A stretch of DNA of 64,000 bases, taken from Posidonia oceanica. Its lineage: Eukaryota > Streptophyta > Magnoliopsida > Alismatales > Posidoniaceae. How positions within the stretch are numbered: the stretch's first letter is position 1; every line of letters starts with the position of its first letter. This document shows, piece after piece, positions 36,809-48,967 of the stretch. The position numbers were made by a program, and so were the translations under genes. The notes under the pieces were generated by a model. That model saw only the letters and a program-made list of their open reading frames with translations. It ran no database searches and was not told the origin of the DNA. The stretch covers positions 78,680,001-78,744,000 of the forward strand of contig JAZBRS010000075.1 of NCBI GenBank assembly GCA_037176725.1, read 5' to 3'.

Positions 36809-37552
36809 GTTGAACGCACATTTGCGGGCGTCCAGTATTAGATGCTTGAAAACCAGCATTCTACATTGAACATTGGTTATCAAGCGTTCTATGTTGAGCG
36901 CTCCATCAAAACCGTTCTATGACCCGGAACTACTTTTGCCAGGTCAGCCCAATTGGAGTCCATCATTATCTCTTAATTTCAGCAATTTGGGTCCCGATAA
37001 TTCCTTGGCCAAATTTGGCAGGTTGATCGCCTAGGTGTGTTGAACGCTAGTTTCAAAGCGTTCAATGTAGAACGCTAAGTTCCTGGCGTTCTATGAAGTC
37101 CAGTGCTGGCCACAACTTTCTTTATTTGGACGAACTCGAAAACCAAATTATTTCTCTTTTTGGAAGCTCGTTGATCTAAGGGATGGCCAATCATGATTCA
37201 ATCAGTATTTATCCACCTTTAATTGCTAATTATCCCCTCAATTTGACAGCTGCACCTCAGGTGGTCGTTGAACGCTGGGTTTCCAGCGTTCAACGTAGAA
37301 CGCTCAGGTTCCACGCGGTCTACAGCGACAGTTTGCTGAACCAACTTTCCTTTCTTGGACGAAATCCAAAGTTTGAATTCTTGCCTCCTTTAGAGACCTG
37401 TTGACCAGTCAACAGCGCTATCTGGGCCTAATGATTGTTAATCAATCATTAGTGGGGGATTATTCCTTATCCTTGGCAGTTGGAGCTCGAGTGGTTGTTG
37501 AACGCTAGGTTTCTAGCGTTCCATATTAAACACCTGGATATCAGCGTTCAAC
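36809..37552. repeat. Hairpin-doublet array in solo LTR C
   Basis: Hairpins with arms GTTGAACGC/GCGTTCAAC occur at 36809-36863 with an extra pair to 36923, 37039-37094, 37267-37323 and 37497-37552. Starts are 230, 228 and 230 bp apart. Confidence 0.9.
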
Positions 37553-38086
37553 ACTTCTGATTTGGAGATTTTGCTGATCTATCCATTTGACCCATTTTGT
37601 TCTTCCCCTGCTTCTATAAAAGCAAGGGCACCCCAACCTTGAGAGGGGACACGGGAAATTGGGGAATTAAGGACCAGAAAAATCTTGAAGGGGAGAGATT
37701 GGAATTATAGACTAAATTTTTAAGGAGAAACCATAGAAAGGACCCAAGTAGTGAGAGAGTTTTGGAGAAAGCTAGTCTTCTTCTGTCATCGACCACGTCA
37801 TGCCGACATCTTGCATTCCGCAAATACATCATATCAAAAGGGGGTTTTCTTTAGTGTTTTTATTCTGCATTTCATTTCATATATCGTTGTAGCTAGGCAT
37901 TCATACATAATTGCAACCGGAGGGATAAAACCCCTCGGATAAGTATTTTTCTTTCTTTTTTTCAATTCATGTCACTTTTTATTTATCTTGAATCACCTAC
38001 TACACTGTATTAATCTGTATTTTTTTAAACATTATTTTGCAAGGAAAAGAAGAAGAAGAAGAAACTCACCAAGCACGGGCACCATT

Positions 38087-38106
38087 GGACAACGCTGGCG
38101 TTGTCC
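38087..38106. repeat. Palindrome GGACAACGC-TG-GCGTTGTCC
   Basis: Nine-base arms with a 2-base centre near the 3' end of solo LTR C. It is similar in style to, but separate from, the hairpin array. Confidence 0.9.
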
Positions 38107-39280
38107 CAAGGTAGTTGAGCCCACATCGATCAATCTCCCCAAGGCATCTCGAGGGCTGACGAAAGCGAACCTGGAGTGGTGATCACACTGATTTCAATAC
38201 ACGTGGAGTGTTGGGATTGACGAACAAGCAACGGGGATGCCGAGAAAGCAAAGGAGTGGAAAAACATTTGTTCCTCCAAAACCCCATATCCACAATGGTC
38301 AATCCTGCTAGTAGTCAACCATGTCTTTGTAGCTAACTTCACATCTTTCAACTTAAGGGAGAATCTAGTTATTGCATTAGCATCCAAAGAGAATCTAACA
38401 AGGTTATCCTTGATAAAACCAACAAATCCCTCCTTAAGCATCCAAGATCTATAAAATTTAAAAGGATATGGCCCCCATCTAAGAGGCAACGTATCAAGGC
38501 ATATAGGAATATGATCCGAAATTAGTCTGGCCTTTCCACTGCAGATTGCCTTAGGAAATTGAGTTTTCCACCCAAGAGAAATCAAGAATCTATCTAGCTT
38601 AACCAGAGTGGCATTTTCTTGAAAATTTGACCAAGTGTACAGGCAATTATTCGGGGAAAAGTCAATAAGATTGGCAGCGGCAATGAAATTGTTAAAGTTT
38701 GTCGTAATAGGAGAAACAGAGGATCTATTAGAGTGTTCGTGGGTGAATCTAATGATATTAAAGTCACCCCCAAGAACCCAGTGATGGCCAACAATAGACT
38801 GTAGGTGTCTTAATTCGTCTAAAATGTTACACTTGAGGTTTGCTGCACAGGGCCCATATATCTCAGTCAGCCACCACTCAAAATTATCTAAGAGATTTCG
38901 AAATCTTAAGGAGAGAGAAAAAGTATCCCTGAAAGTATTCAACTTGGAGCAGATGGTAACATTCCATCCAATAAGAATACCACCAGAAGCATCCTGAGAG
39001 GGCAAAAACTCCCATTGGGTTAAACGACCCCCTCCAATGGATCGAAGGAGTATTGAAGAGAAAGAGTCTAGTTTAGTTTCACATAATGTTAGAAAATCAC
39101 ACTTATATCAGTGCACAACATTCTTCACTTCCCTACGCTCACAGCTACTGCCAAGACCTCTAATGTTCCATAATCATAAATAAAAGGAAGATTATAATCG
39201 TAGAGCCCCCAAGAGCTCTACATATTCCGAGGACTCTTCCTAGTTAATTGGAGGTAATGATTGCTGCCTACATATATCAT

Positions 39281-42200
39281 TTAAAAAAAAATTTTCCTCC
39301 CCAGAGTTTCGGAGATTGATACCAATTTTAGCACAGAATTTAGAAAAATCCTAATAAGACTCCCAAGAGAAAATACTATTTGCCAAGTCAAACATATCAT
39401 TTGGACAGCAGGACTCTGAAAAAGCAGTTGATGTAGTAAATGTAGATTCAGAATCTGAAAGAAAAGTGTCCGCTCTAAAAGTTGAACACAGTGAAGGCAT
39501 TTTTTCCATATTTGTAGTACCTGGATTAGCAGAAGAGGATATGTGTTGCATATTGCATGGATCATAGTTCATCTCATCCATCTCTTCTTCCTCCATACTG
39601 TCAATGGCCGTAAGTACCGTCTTTAGTTTTTCCTTACTAATCTTCCGAGCTTTTGCCTTCGGAGGCCCAACCTTGCCCGAGTCAGCTGAAATGAAAATCT
39701 CATTGGCCGCCTGACTGATAATCGAGAGTGGGAGAGGGGCTGGGGCCTCAATGGGATTTGTTGTGGCATGCGACACAAAGGCCCGAGGCTGAAAGATAGA
39801 TGGGTCTGACAAGAAGGGAGGATCATTTACACTCTGCATGCTACCAGAAAGGGGCAAAGGAAGTGAGGTCACACTTGAGGGACCAGTATTCTGCTGGATC
39901 GGGAAACTGGCCCAAGGCTTAGATAGAACCCCACCAATGGACGGTTTCTAAGAAAAGCTAGGGTTTGATCCAGAGATGGGATGCAAAGGAGTCTGTTGGT
40001 TTGCACCCCCGCCAAGTTTGCTGAGCGCTTGCAAACATGTTTCCCATGATTGGCACCTTTGTTGCCAGACCTCCCCTTCTAGCCCTTGGAATTCCTAATG
40101 AATCTACCAAACAATTTATTATTCCCTCTATGAGAGGAAGTACCCAAAGAAAAGGAAGAGGAAGTGGGACCCCAGGATGAAGAGGTAGAAGAACAAATGT
40201 CCTAGCTTTTAGAAAAATGGATAGGATAAACATTTCTAGCAAAGGCATAGTAACAAACATCCGGAAGAGACTTACTCATGTGTAAAGAAATTTTGACTCT
40301 AGCATACCCTTGATACTTGGCTTGATCAATGCCAAGATCGACCTCTAAGAGTTTTGCAAAGTCACTCACCATTTTATAAAAGAGATTGACGTTCCACAAA
40401 TGATGCGGTATGCCTTCCATATGAATCCACATACCTTCATCCCTCAAGGTAAAAACAGAGCTAGAATGGACGGACCATGGGGCAAAGGAGGCTGGTAAAG
40501 CAACCAAGGAGGCCCCTGATGCCTTAAGGGCTTTATCCCTAACATTCTGAGATGAAAACTTAATCAGGAATTTACCATTGACGAATTCAAAAACTTCCCA
40601 TACTGGGGTAGAGGGCCAGTGACTCATCAGATGGAATTCTAGCTCATCCTTAGACAATTGAAGGGCATGGGGAGTAATAATAGCATAGGAAGAGAAAAAT
40701 TCCAATTGATCACAGGCTTCTTCAGATGGAGGTATAATAATAGGGCAGTGTGGTGATAGGCCTGCCATTAATGGTGGTGGATGAGAAACAACAGATCTCC
40801 GAGAAGAACACAAGAATCTGCATATAGCGACTGCGTGATCAGATGACTTACAGCGGTAACAGAAGCCATTAAATCTACATCAGGCCTTTTTATGGCCAAT
40901 TAAACCACATTTAAAGCACCTACCTGAAGTAGAACAAAATTGATCAAGCGGAGAACAAGTATTCCTCCGTAATACCTCTGTCCACCCTTCCTCCTTAGGA
41001 ATACAAGTCTCGCTATGTTCAAAATTAATTGGGGTGGTAGAAGAAGTGGTCACAGTTGGCGGAACTACTTTAAAGGGAGAAGATAGGACTGAAAAGTGAG
41101 AGCCAGAAGGACGGCAATAAAAGTCCTCACACCAAAGTTCATTTGAAATGAGTCAAGAAAGGGGGAAATCTTATCAAATCCCCCACAAATCTCTTCACTA
41201 AATGCAGGCAAGCTTTTGCGCCTGACACATCCATCGAGAGGATGGCGGGAGAAGCAGTGGGTGTGAGGAGAAAGAATCGATGCATCGACGACATTAATGG
41301 GGGGTGCGCCAATGTCACTGTGCACATTGTCCAGCCGCATGCCTCCTCCAGAAAATCTTGAAGGCGGATCATTATTCTCTAGCCATTTCTCTAAACGATG
41401 ATTTACCATAGGAGAATGAGCATTTAATGGTGATATGACTCTGTTATTTTCATTAATAATGATATTAAATGTCGAGAAATTAAAGAGGTTAAACATAGAA
41501 CCACTACGGTCCTTGAATTCTCCCGAGGCAGATTGACATAAATCCCGCCGCTCATTATGACATCGGGAATCGGGAACCACCAAAAGTTGTCGACGACCCC
41601 ACTCTTGGTGCGACAGCCACCGACCAGCTGGAGAGAACCCCGACACCATTGGCGAGGAACTGCCTGGATTTTCATACTCTAGCTCGCTTTTTTTCACTAG
41701 GCACAACAATAATGCTAGATTTGTTTCCATCGAAAGGAACCAACTAATTAATACCTTCACCACCAAAATCCACAAAGGATATGTCCCCAAAGCCTTCCAC
41801 CAGTATATTGGATACGGTGGACGGTAGATCTGGGGAAAGAGGTGACACCATGGAACCAGCCACCGACTAGCCATCACAACTATTTTTAAAAACGACTTGA
41901 TCCACAATAAGGGGACACCTAAGTGGTGACCTTCTCAAAGGATAATCCATTTGCTCAATGGAGGGTGAAGCAACCATAAAGTCCAAAGGGGCGAAAGATC
42001 GCTCTATCACTACCTCCCTTACAGGAGAAATATATGCGGAAGTTGTTGTATTAAACAAATTACCAGTATTTTGCCCCTCAACACTCCTAGGGCCATTACA
42101 ATCTGAAGTAAACCCCAACAGACTATTCAAAGGATTCACGAAGAGTACCCCAATATTTCCTTCTGGAGAGTTCAAACTAAGTAAAGAAGACAGGGAGCCG

Positions 42201-42391
42201 CCAGAAGAAAGAGAAAAAGTCCCCAACAAGGAAATGGGCGAACCCAAGAGGAAGGAAGGATCCACAGTACGCTGGGGTGGCTGAACAACCACCAGCGACC
42301 CCTTTCTCCAAGTGCAGAGGCGACTCTGCCAGAAAGAAGAAAACTTACCCATCACACCCAAGTTACTGATAAATCCTCTGAAGAGAACCAA
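39281..42391 (-). pseudogene. LINE ORF1 with zinc knuckles and DUF4283
   Basis: On the minus strand: an unplaced N-terminal region in frames 42391-41867 and 41907-41065; two CCHC-like knuckles at about 40945-40825 (CFKCGLIGHKKA-stop-C and CYRCKSSDHAVAIC); the DUF4283 domain at 40813-40202 (VWEVFEFVNGKFLIKF, WSVHSSSVFTLRDEGMWIHMEGIP); then a low-similarity C-terminal part at 39872-39281. ORF1 proteins of this type bind the LINE RNA. The knuckle stop codon and several frame changes make it non-functional. The knuckles lie before DUF4283, whereas many plant L1 ORF1 proteins have them after it. Confidence 0.8.
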
Positions 42392-42632
42392 ACTCCATTA
42401 GCTTCCTAAGATCGAGGTCCAGAAGCTGAGCCAGAGGAGAGCGCTCATGAACTCCGATCATCCTGTTGAGAGAGCAGGATACTTCACCTTGCCGAGCGAG
42501 CAAGGGACAGAACCCTACCGAGAGAGCAGGAAAGATGATGACGAGCGTAGGAGACAGAGTGTAACTCGAGTTGTGAATGCCAACACAGATCCACCGAGGA
42601 GGAGGAGGAGGAGGAGGACCACAGAATAGAAT
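42392..42632 (-). other. LINE 5' UTR
   Basis: Between the first ORF1 Met and the 5' TSD. It starts with a (CCT)n run on the minus strand. Confidence 0.55.
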
Positions 42633-42649
42633 TCAATGCGCTACTTGTT

Positions 42650-43562
42650 CAACATTGACGGCTAGGGGTCGCAAAAGAAAAGGCGACAATAACAACTTGA
42701 ATGCCAAGATTAAGAGAACTCTGAATTAAAATTATTCTATGAAAGCAAAAGTTCACACGAAATCATTCTTTCTCTAACTTTTGTAGGTTGCACATATATA
42801 TATTTTAAACCGACACTACCGAGCTGATTTTGCTAAAAGAAAACACATATTGAAGACACTAATTATTAGATGCAACCTGAGAATCCTGCACGATTAAAAC
42901 TAGCAGCTGTAAAAAAAATCTCCTCATTTTTACTACAAATCTGTTGTCAATTGTTACAGTCTAAATTAATTTTTTTTTTTTTACAAACGGTAGTAATATT
43001 ATATTCCTTGATTTCTTTTTCTCCCGTGATTTGTGAGATTTGAACTTAAAAAAGAGATGTGTGTTTCACTCTCTCTGGTCAACTGCATCATAGTAGTTGA
43101 TTAGTCTAAATTAAATTGTAACAGCATGTGTTACACACCTCTTATGTATCTTCCACAACGTTGTTCAAATTGTGGTCCATCAGTTATTCTTTAAAGTGGT
43201 ATTGTACACGGGGGTAGTTGTGTATTTATGTATTGTAACAAAAAACCATAACGGTCTCATTTTGACAATACATGACAGCAAATTGTGACCTTACCCGATT
43301 TGTTCGAATAGATCCCTTTGCTTCAAGAGATTTTTCTTGGAAGGTCTCAAGAGAACCTTTTTTTTAATGATTTTTCAAGAGAACGTATTAGATACAACAA
43401 TATGTTTACGTTTCTCTATATACATTTAGAAAAGATATCTATATATATCACAAAGTTGACGTACCCCTCAACTATTAGCAACGGAACGTATGCATACATG
43501 TGGAGTCAAGTTGTACTCGGGTTTGCCTCAACTGCAATGTATGATCAATTCGGCTTTCTCTT
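42650..43562. other. No recognised gene
   Basis: AT-rich intergenic DNA. An 82-codon frame at 43318-43566 is not recognised. Confidence 0.5.
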
Positions 43563-43565
43563 TTA

Positions 43566-43796
43566 GGATGCGTTTGGCAATTGGAGTGCTTTCCTTACTG
43601 TAGCGAGAATCTAGCACTTAGCTTGGGAACTCATGGAGCTGCATTTCTCAACTCCTCATTTTCTTTGTAAGCTACAATGTTGATAGTAGAGTTTTGGGAT
43701 GGAAGCTGGGAGCTGTATAGATTGTTTGTTTGGAGAGTCTGAGTGTACAGTAGTAGGACTAGGTGGGAGCTTGCGAGCTGGGTTGGCAAACACACC
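43566..43796. mobile_element. PIF/Harbinger-type (Tourist-like) MITE, 231 bp
   Basis: The ends GGATGCGTTTGGCAA and TTGGCAAACACACC are imperfect inverted repeats. They are flanked by a 3-bp TTA duplication (43563-43565 and 43797-43799), the PIF/Harbinger signature. There is no coding capacity. Confidence 0.75.
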
Positions 43797-43799
43797 TTA

Positions 43800-44100
43800 G
43801 TTTTTGTTTGGATTCAGAATAAGTCTTGGAATAAACTTGGAATATGAATTACTATTCGTTCGGTTGTGTAAAAATTGAAATAAATTCAAACTAGTAATTC
43901 TTATTCTAATTTACTTGTTCCAGAATAGCTATTTTGGGAGAAAAGTAGAATAAAGTTATTCTGATACATGTATGTGTACAGTATGTTTATTTAAAAAAAA
44001 AAATAATACATATACAATATAATGTATATATACTTTAAATTAAATATATATCATTTTCTACTTATTGTATTATTCCTATTTTCTTATTCTATATCAAGAG
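43800..44100 (+). mobile_element. AT-rich MITE-like copy, related to 52770-53250
   Basis: Shares CAGAATAAG(T)-TTGGAATAAAC, TGTGTAAAAAT(T/C)GAAATAAA, TTATTCTGATACATGTATGT and TACTTTAAATTA with the minus strand of 52770-53250. It is probably the left part of the same element, in opposite orientation. Confidence 0.65.
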
Positions 44101-44580
44101 GGATTTAGTCTTGTTCATAACTTGAAGACAAATTTGTCGTATACTTGTTTGTTGCACTCTGGTGTTGGACAAAACCAGCACATGGCAGCACTTATAAGTC
44201 AAACACCACGACGCATATTTGAACATCTGTTTTAGAAAATTGTCATCTTGTTGCACATTGTTTTCCCTTGAATATTTTGCATAGAAGGGACATTAAATGA
44301 TTGTTTCAACCACATGGAAACTAGAGAAATTTAATGAAATCCGAAAATCAAACATGTGGACCAAATGGTCCCCCCATGGCAGCAAGCTAGTTTTCAAGGA
44401 GCATTGATCAGGTGAGGTCAGTGCTCTCTACAACAGTTAAAAATCCAATATCTCAATCGTTGATCATAACAGTACTTAACGTAAAAAGAAACAAAATATT
44501 GTTGTAATTTTAATTTTTTTGCAATCCAATGGTCAAGATCATGTGCTCGCGAATGAGGCCTGCGAACTCCAACCGTAATT

Positions 44581-47500
44581 AGTCCCTTAAAGATCCATCC
44601 ATTTTAATCTCTTGCCCTACTCAGATCCATCAGTGGAGGGAGACTTAATAATTAAGAGGTCCTTCCCTCACAAGGAGTTTTTGGAGGAATTATTATAGAT
44701 TGGAACTCAATCTTGTGTGATAAAGTAGATCAGTGTCTTAGATCCTTCTCGCTCTCAGTTAAATTGATCAATCATGGGGATAATCTTGAGTGGTGGCAGA
44801 TAGGCATCTATGGACCCTGTGTAGCTCCTCTCAAACCTGATTTTCTAGCAGAGTTGCACCATCTTCAAATAGTGGTATCTTCCAATTGGATCTTAGGAGG
44901 GGATTTCAATATTTCCAGATATTCTCATGAACATTCGTCTCGAGCCTGAATGTCCCATATCATGACAGACTTCAACAATTTTATTGCTTCAGTTGGCCTT
45001 ATTGATTTCTCTCCCAACAACTGTCAATATACTTGGTCTAACTTTCAAGCCTCTTCTACCATGATCAAGTTAGACAAATTTTTGGTCTCACAGGGCTAGG
45101 AAGCACATTTTCCTCGATCAGTCTGTAATGGGAAAGCTAGAATAATTTCTGACCATATCTCGATTTGCCTGGACACCCAGCCCCCTGGTTGGGGTCCTAT
45201 CTCATTCAAATTCTATAAATCTTGGCTTTGCAAGAAGGGATTTGAGGAATTTGTTAACAATCTTCTCTCCAGCTTTACTAGAGAGGCTGATGCTATCCCA
45301 GCTTTGGCTGCTAAGCTTAAAATGACTAAAATGGCTATTAAAGATTGGCTGCCATCTAGGAGGATCGATCATCAGGCAAGATTGATTGCAATTGAAAACC
45401 AGATCCAAGGGTTAGATCTCCTGGCTGAATCGGGTCCTTTACCTCAAGCAGATCTTAACAGGAAATATCAACTTAGGACTGAATACTTTAATATCCTTCG
45501 TGAGCTTAAGATTTACTGGAAGCAGAGATCTAGAATTCAATGGCTAAAGAAAGGTGACCTTAATACTACTTTTTTTCACAAGATGATTAACTTTAGAAGG
45601 CAAATTAATAATATTTCTTCTTTGTCAATTAATGGAGTCTTTTCGAAGTCACCGGTAGCCATCTCCTTAGAAATTGAACTTTTTTTTAGAAATCTCTATA
45701 ATAAGCCTGCCTCTCAGGCTTTGTTCCTTAATTAGGATCTTCTACTCTGTCAAAATTAGCTAGCCTGCCTCAATGGTGGTTCCTTTCTCTGAAGAAGAGA
45801 TTAAAAATAGTGTAAACTTCCTGCCAGGGGAAAAGTCTTCTGGACCGAATGACTTTCCCTTATGTTTTTTCCAACACTTTTGGCAGAATCTGAAGTCTGA
45901 TATTCTTGAGATGTTTGACCAGTTCTATCAGGCTAGTGACGTCAATATACTCAAGTGCATTAATCAGACCTTCATCACTTTGATCCCTAAAAAGTCACAT
46001 GTTGAGAAAGTTCAAGACTTTAGACCTATTAGCCTGCTTAACAGTAGCTACAAAATAATATCCAAATGTCTCGCTAGTAGGTTTGGTCCCATTCTCAATG
46101 ATATTTTGGATGAGTCTCAAAGTACCCTTCTTAGTGGCTCAGGAGACTCTTCACTTTATGAACTCCTCTCATTCCCCTAGCTTACTACTAAAGTTAGATT
46201 TTGAAAAAGCCTCTGTGGAAGAACTTCTCATCTGCCAATTCAGGATACTCTTTGGTTAGATGGCAAAATATTTGCTATAGTAAAGAGTAAGATGGTCTTG
46301 GCATCATCAACCTCAGTAATTTTAATTTAGCCCTTAAATGTAAACATATGTGGAACCTTATGGATGGCTCGAAGAAGCTCAAATGGCGTAGCTTAGTCCT
46401 CAGTAGATACTGCTCTTTGAATAATCTTGGTTCCATCCTTAATCTGGCCTCTAATGGTTCTTCTCCCTTCTGGAGGGAATTGAAAAAAGGTTTTCCTGTG
46501 GTTAATATGCTATTCTCTGTCTCCATTAACAATGGGAAAAATACTATCTTCTGGGAGCATAAATGATTTAGGGATAGGGCGGTGAAGCATGAGTGGCCTT
46601 TTATGTACTCTTTAGCTCGAAAAAAAAAATGCTCATTGGAAACATTGTACTTGAATTATGCTAATCGGCAGTTAGATATTTTCGCAGTGAACCATGAAGC
46701 TTTGCTTGCTTTCCATTCTTCGGATGAATTACGTGAGTTTATAGAGTGCATGGAATCTCTGCAGCTTCATGTGGGAAATGATAAGGTGGATTGGGTACTA
46801 ACTCCCAATAAGCTTTTTACTGTTAAGAGCTGTTACAATTTCCTCAATGATGGGGGACTGAGATCTCGCCTCTCAGTGGATATTTGGCAGGTTGCTGCTC
46901 CCCTTAAAATTAAAATCTTCGTTTGGTTAGCAACCCATGATAAAACCTTATCTCGAGAAAATCTAGGTAAACGTGGGTGGCCTGGGCCTCAATGCTGTGC
47001 GATATGTGGCTGTAGCCTAGAATCTAATAACCATATCTTCCTTCAGTGCCTTGTTGCTGTCAGCATTTGAGAATTCTTTATTTCTAATTCGGGCAGTGCT
47101 TTGGACACCAATATTTCAAATGTTTTCTCTTTATTTGCTTACTCTAAGTTCAATGTTTCTAGGTAATGTTGGTGTATTTTGGTATTTGCCATTCTTTGGA
47201 CCATTTGGCTTAATAGGAATGCTGTAATCTTTAGAAATGCTCGTTTCAATGTAGCTTCTTCTTTCTTCAACATTTTTCACTTGGCTTTGTTGTGAGCTGG
47301 TATCCTCTTAGGTAGACAGGCGATGGCGGCCTCCTCTGCTACGCAAGCTATCCAACTAATTCAATAGGAATGGGACTCTTCCCAGGTGGTGTAGATCACC
47401 TCCAATAAGACTGAAGCGGTGTCGGACGACCCTATTATAATTTCTGATATCACGAATCTGAACCCTCTTGTTCCAGATGCGATAAATATTTAATTTGGAC

Positions 47501-47830
47501 TGTAATCTTAATACTTTCCTTTTGATACTTTGATACTCTGATACTTCGATACATTGGTTCCTCGTGGTTGGGCTTGTGGTTGGGCATGACAGGTTGGATA
47601 GTGGCCAATTGTTTTTCTTTTGGCCGTTGCTTTTACTTTGCCTAGATACTTTGGCCCTGTCATTTTGAGGTTGGGCTTTTCTCTGGCCTTTTGGCTTGAA
47701 TATGTGGCTTTTTTGTTCCTATCCTTGGCTTGGGTTCTTGTAATTTTGTAATTTGTACCTCTTACTTGGTTATGGTACTCATAGTTAAGTTTTTATCAAT
47801 AGAATTTAAACCGTTTACAAAAAAAAAAAA
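44581..47830 (+). mobile_element. 5'-truncated L1-type LINE, 3250 bp
   Basis: It is flanked by a 14-bp TSD C(T/A)CCAACCGTAATT (44567-44580 and 47831-47844) and ends in a poly(A) tail after TTTAAACCGTTTAC. The empty site is preserved near 50832-50846. It belongs to the same broad family as the full-length LINE at 33540-42632, but starts only in the endonuclease domain. Confidence 0.92.
44660..47500 (+). pseudogene. LINE ORF2 remnant, catalytic core deleted
   Basis: The endonuclease part has WWQIGIYGPC and LGGDFNISR, then SDHISICL with stops between. The frame 45304-45735 has RSRIQWLKKGDLNTTFFHK. The RT start has LIPKKSHVEKVQDFRPISLLN (45773-46180). After LKLDFEKA near 46210 the sequence jumps to the region aligning with the RT thumb/connection (LGIINLSNFNLALK). 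So about 260 codons, including the YADD site, are missing relative to the other LINE. A zf-RVT-like part follows at 46582-47070 (FTVKSCYNFLNDGGLRSRL, CAICGC). Non-functional. Confidence 0.88.
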
Positions 47831-48197
47831 CACCAACCGTAATTGATAATTTTTTAGTTTACTAGTGTCTTCACCCAATTGCTTTTCAAATATAACGTAT
47901 ATTTATTATTTATTATTTCGTGTTGAGTTTTAGCTTCAAATAAGTTTGACGAGCTGTCAAAACCACTCTGAAAGGAACTTTCAACTAAATCGGAAATTTA
48001 ATGATATTCTAACTACTTAACTCATTGGACTCCAAAACCACTCTGAAAGGAACTTTCAACTATATCGGTATAAAGTAGAAGCACAATATCCCAACCATTT
48101 CTTATCACTGGAATTGAATAGTGATGTTAATTTAATCTTGTCATGAAAGAAGATCTTACTTGTTTTGTAATTAAGACGAGGAGAAGGTTGAAGAGAC

Positions 48198-48907
48198 TAC
48201 GGGTGTACATGGTTCGGTCAAAGATCGAACTGGTTAATCGAATCGAATTGAATCATTTGTTATAGTTCGATTTGGTTTAGATTTATTAAATGATTCGGTT
48301 CGGCTTTTAAATTTTGGAACCGTTCTTAGTGGTTCGGTTCTTAGTTCTGGATATGGTTAACCAAACTGAACTGAGAACCAATCCATATATTAATATATTA
48401 TATATATATAAATATAAATATTTTACATCTCCACCCTTCATCTACCATTGGATTAAATGGATTTAAATATCTACCATTCATTTTTATTCAAAGTAATATA
48501 AAAACTTTTTACATTTCAATCCTCAAGAAATGATTTGCTTCAAAGATCTCATGTACATGTACAGTTTTACACTACTTAACACTATAAAATTTGAGAAATG
48601 ACCAATTAGAAATAGAATACAATTATTCATTAAAATGTATGTCTGTTTGTGTAATTTTTTTTTCTGTAAGTCAACAAAATATATTGTATAAGTAATGTAG
48701 AAGTTATAATATTGTTGAATCATGTTTTGATAGGTATTTAGATTAAAAACCGAGAAACGAACCAAACCGACCGACTTTTGGATGGTTCGGTTCAGTTCGG
48801 TTCTAAGTATATATATGGTTCGATTCAATTCCAATATAATGAGAACTGATAGATACGATTCGATTCATGATTCTTGTCAGAACCGAACCGAACTATATGC
48901 ACGCTTA
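48198..48907. mobile_element. hAT MITE, 710 bp, intact ends
   Basis: The ends TACGGGTGTACATGGTTCGG and (minus strand) TAAGCGTGCATATAGTTCGG are imperfect inverted repeats. A perfect 8-bp TSD GAAGAGAC flanks it (48190-48197 and 48908-48915), as for hAT elements. The single GAAGAGAC at 51191-51198 is the empty site. Subterminal GGTTCGGTTC repeats are present and there is no transposase. Confidence 0.92.
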
Positions 48908-48967
48908 GAAGAGACCACTTACGCATAAACATGTCATGAAGGCTACAAAAAGAGACTCCGGGTTTTA

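Larger units (their letters stand above)
36678..38294 (+). mobile_element. Solo LTR C, 1617 bp, within LINE ORF2
   Basis: Begins TGTAGATATCCCGTTTTGGC and ends ...CCATATCCACA, with a perfect 5-bp TSD ATGGT (36673-36677 and 38295-38299). The TSD was located by comparison with the uninterrupted ORF2 of the second LINE. The start resembles LTRs A and B (TGTAGACACCCCATTTTG) while the body is diverged, so I place it in a related family. No internal retroelement region. It carries the same type of hairpin array (36809-37552) and a 20-bp near-perfect palindrome at 38087-38106. Confidence 0.85.
33990..39184 (-). pseudogene. LINE ORF2 (endonuclease - reverse transcriptase), broken
   Basis: The endonuclease/exonuclease/phosphatase domain starts near 39184 (WNIRGLG, LCETKL) and continues in the 39005 frame with WWLTEIYGPC, LGGDFNIIR and SDHIPICL. 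It is cut at 38294 by a solo LTR after SRIDH and resumes at 36677. The reverse transcriptase frame 36462-35245 has LIPKKSKAERIQDYRPISLLN, KLDFEKAFDNVNWEFL, NGLRQGDPLSP and the catalytic YADD in QYADDTLIF. The thumb/connection lies at 35353-34898, a zf-RVT-like part at 34640-34341 and the C-terminus at 34268-33990. No RNase H was seen. There are several frameshifts and stops. Confidence 0.88.
33540..42632 (-). mobile_element. Full-length L1-type LINE, interrupted by a solo LTR
   Basis: It is flanked by a 17-bp target-site duplication TCAATG(C/G)CCTACTTGTT-type (33523-33539 and 42633-42649; one mismatch). The minus-strand 3' end is an AAC/A-rich tail next to the left TSD. It carries a ~240-bp 5' UTR, ORF1 and ORF2. 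Removing the inserted 1617-bp LTR and its TSD leaves about 7.5 kb, a usual plant L1 length. All frames are disrupted, so it is inactive. Confidence 0.85.
44105..48967. repeat. Duplicated segment, left copy (with two insertions)
   Basis: 44105-44580, 47845-48197 and 48908-48967 together match 50370-51250 in the same order and orientation at about 97% identity. The interruptions are exactly the truncated L1 and the hAT MITE. Confidence 0.92.
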
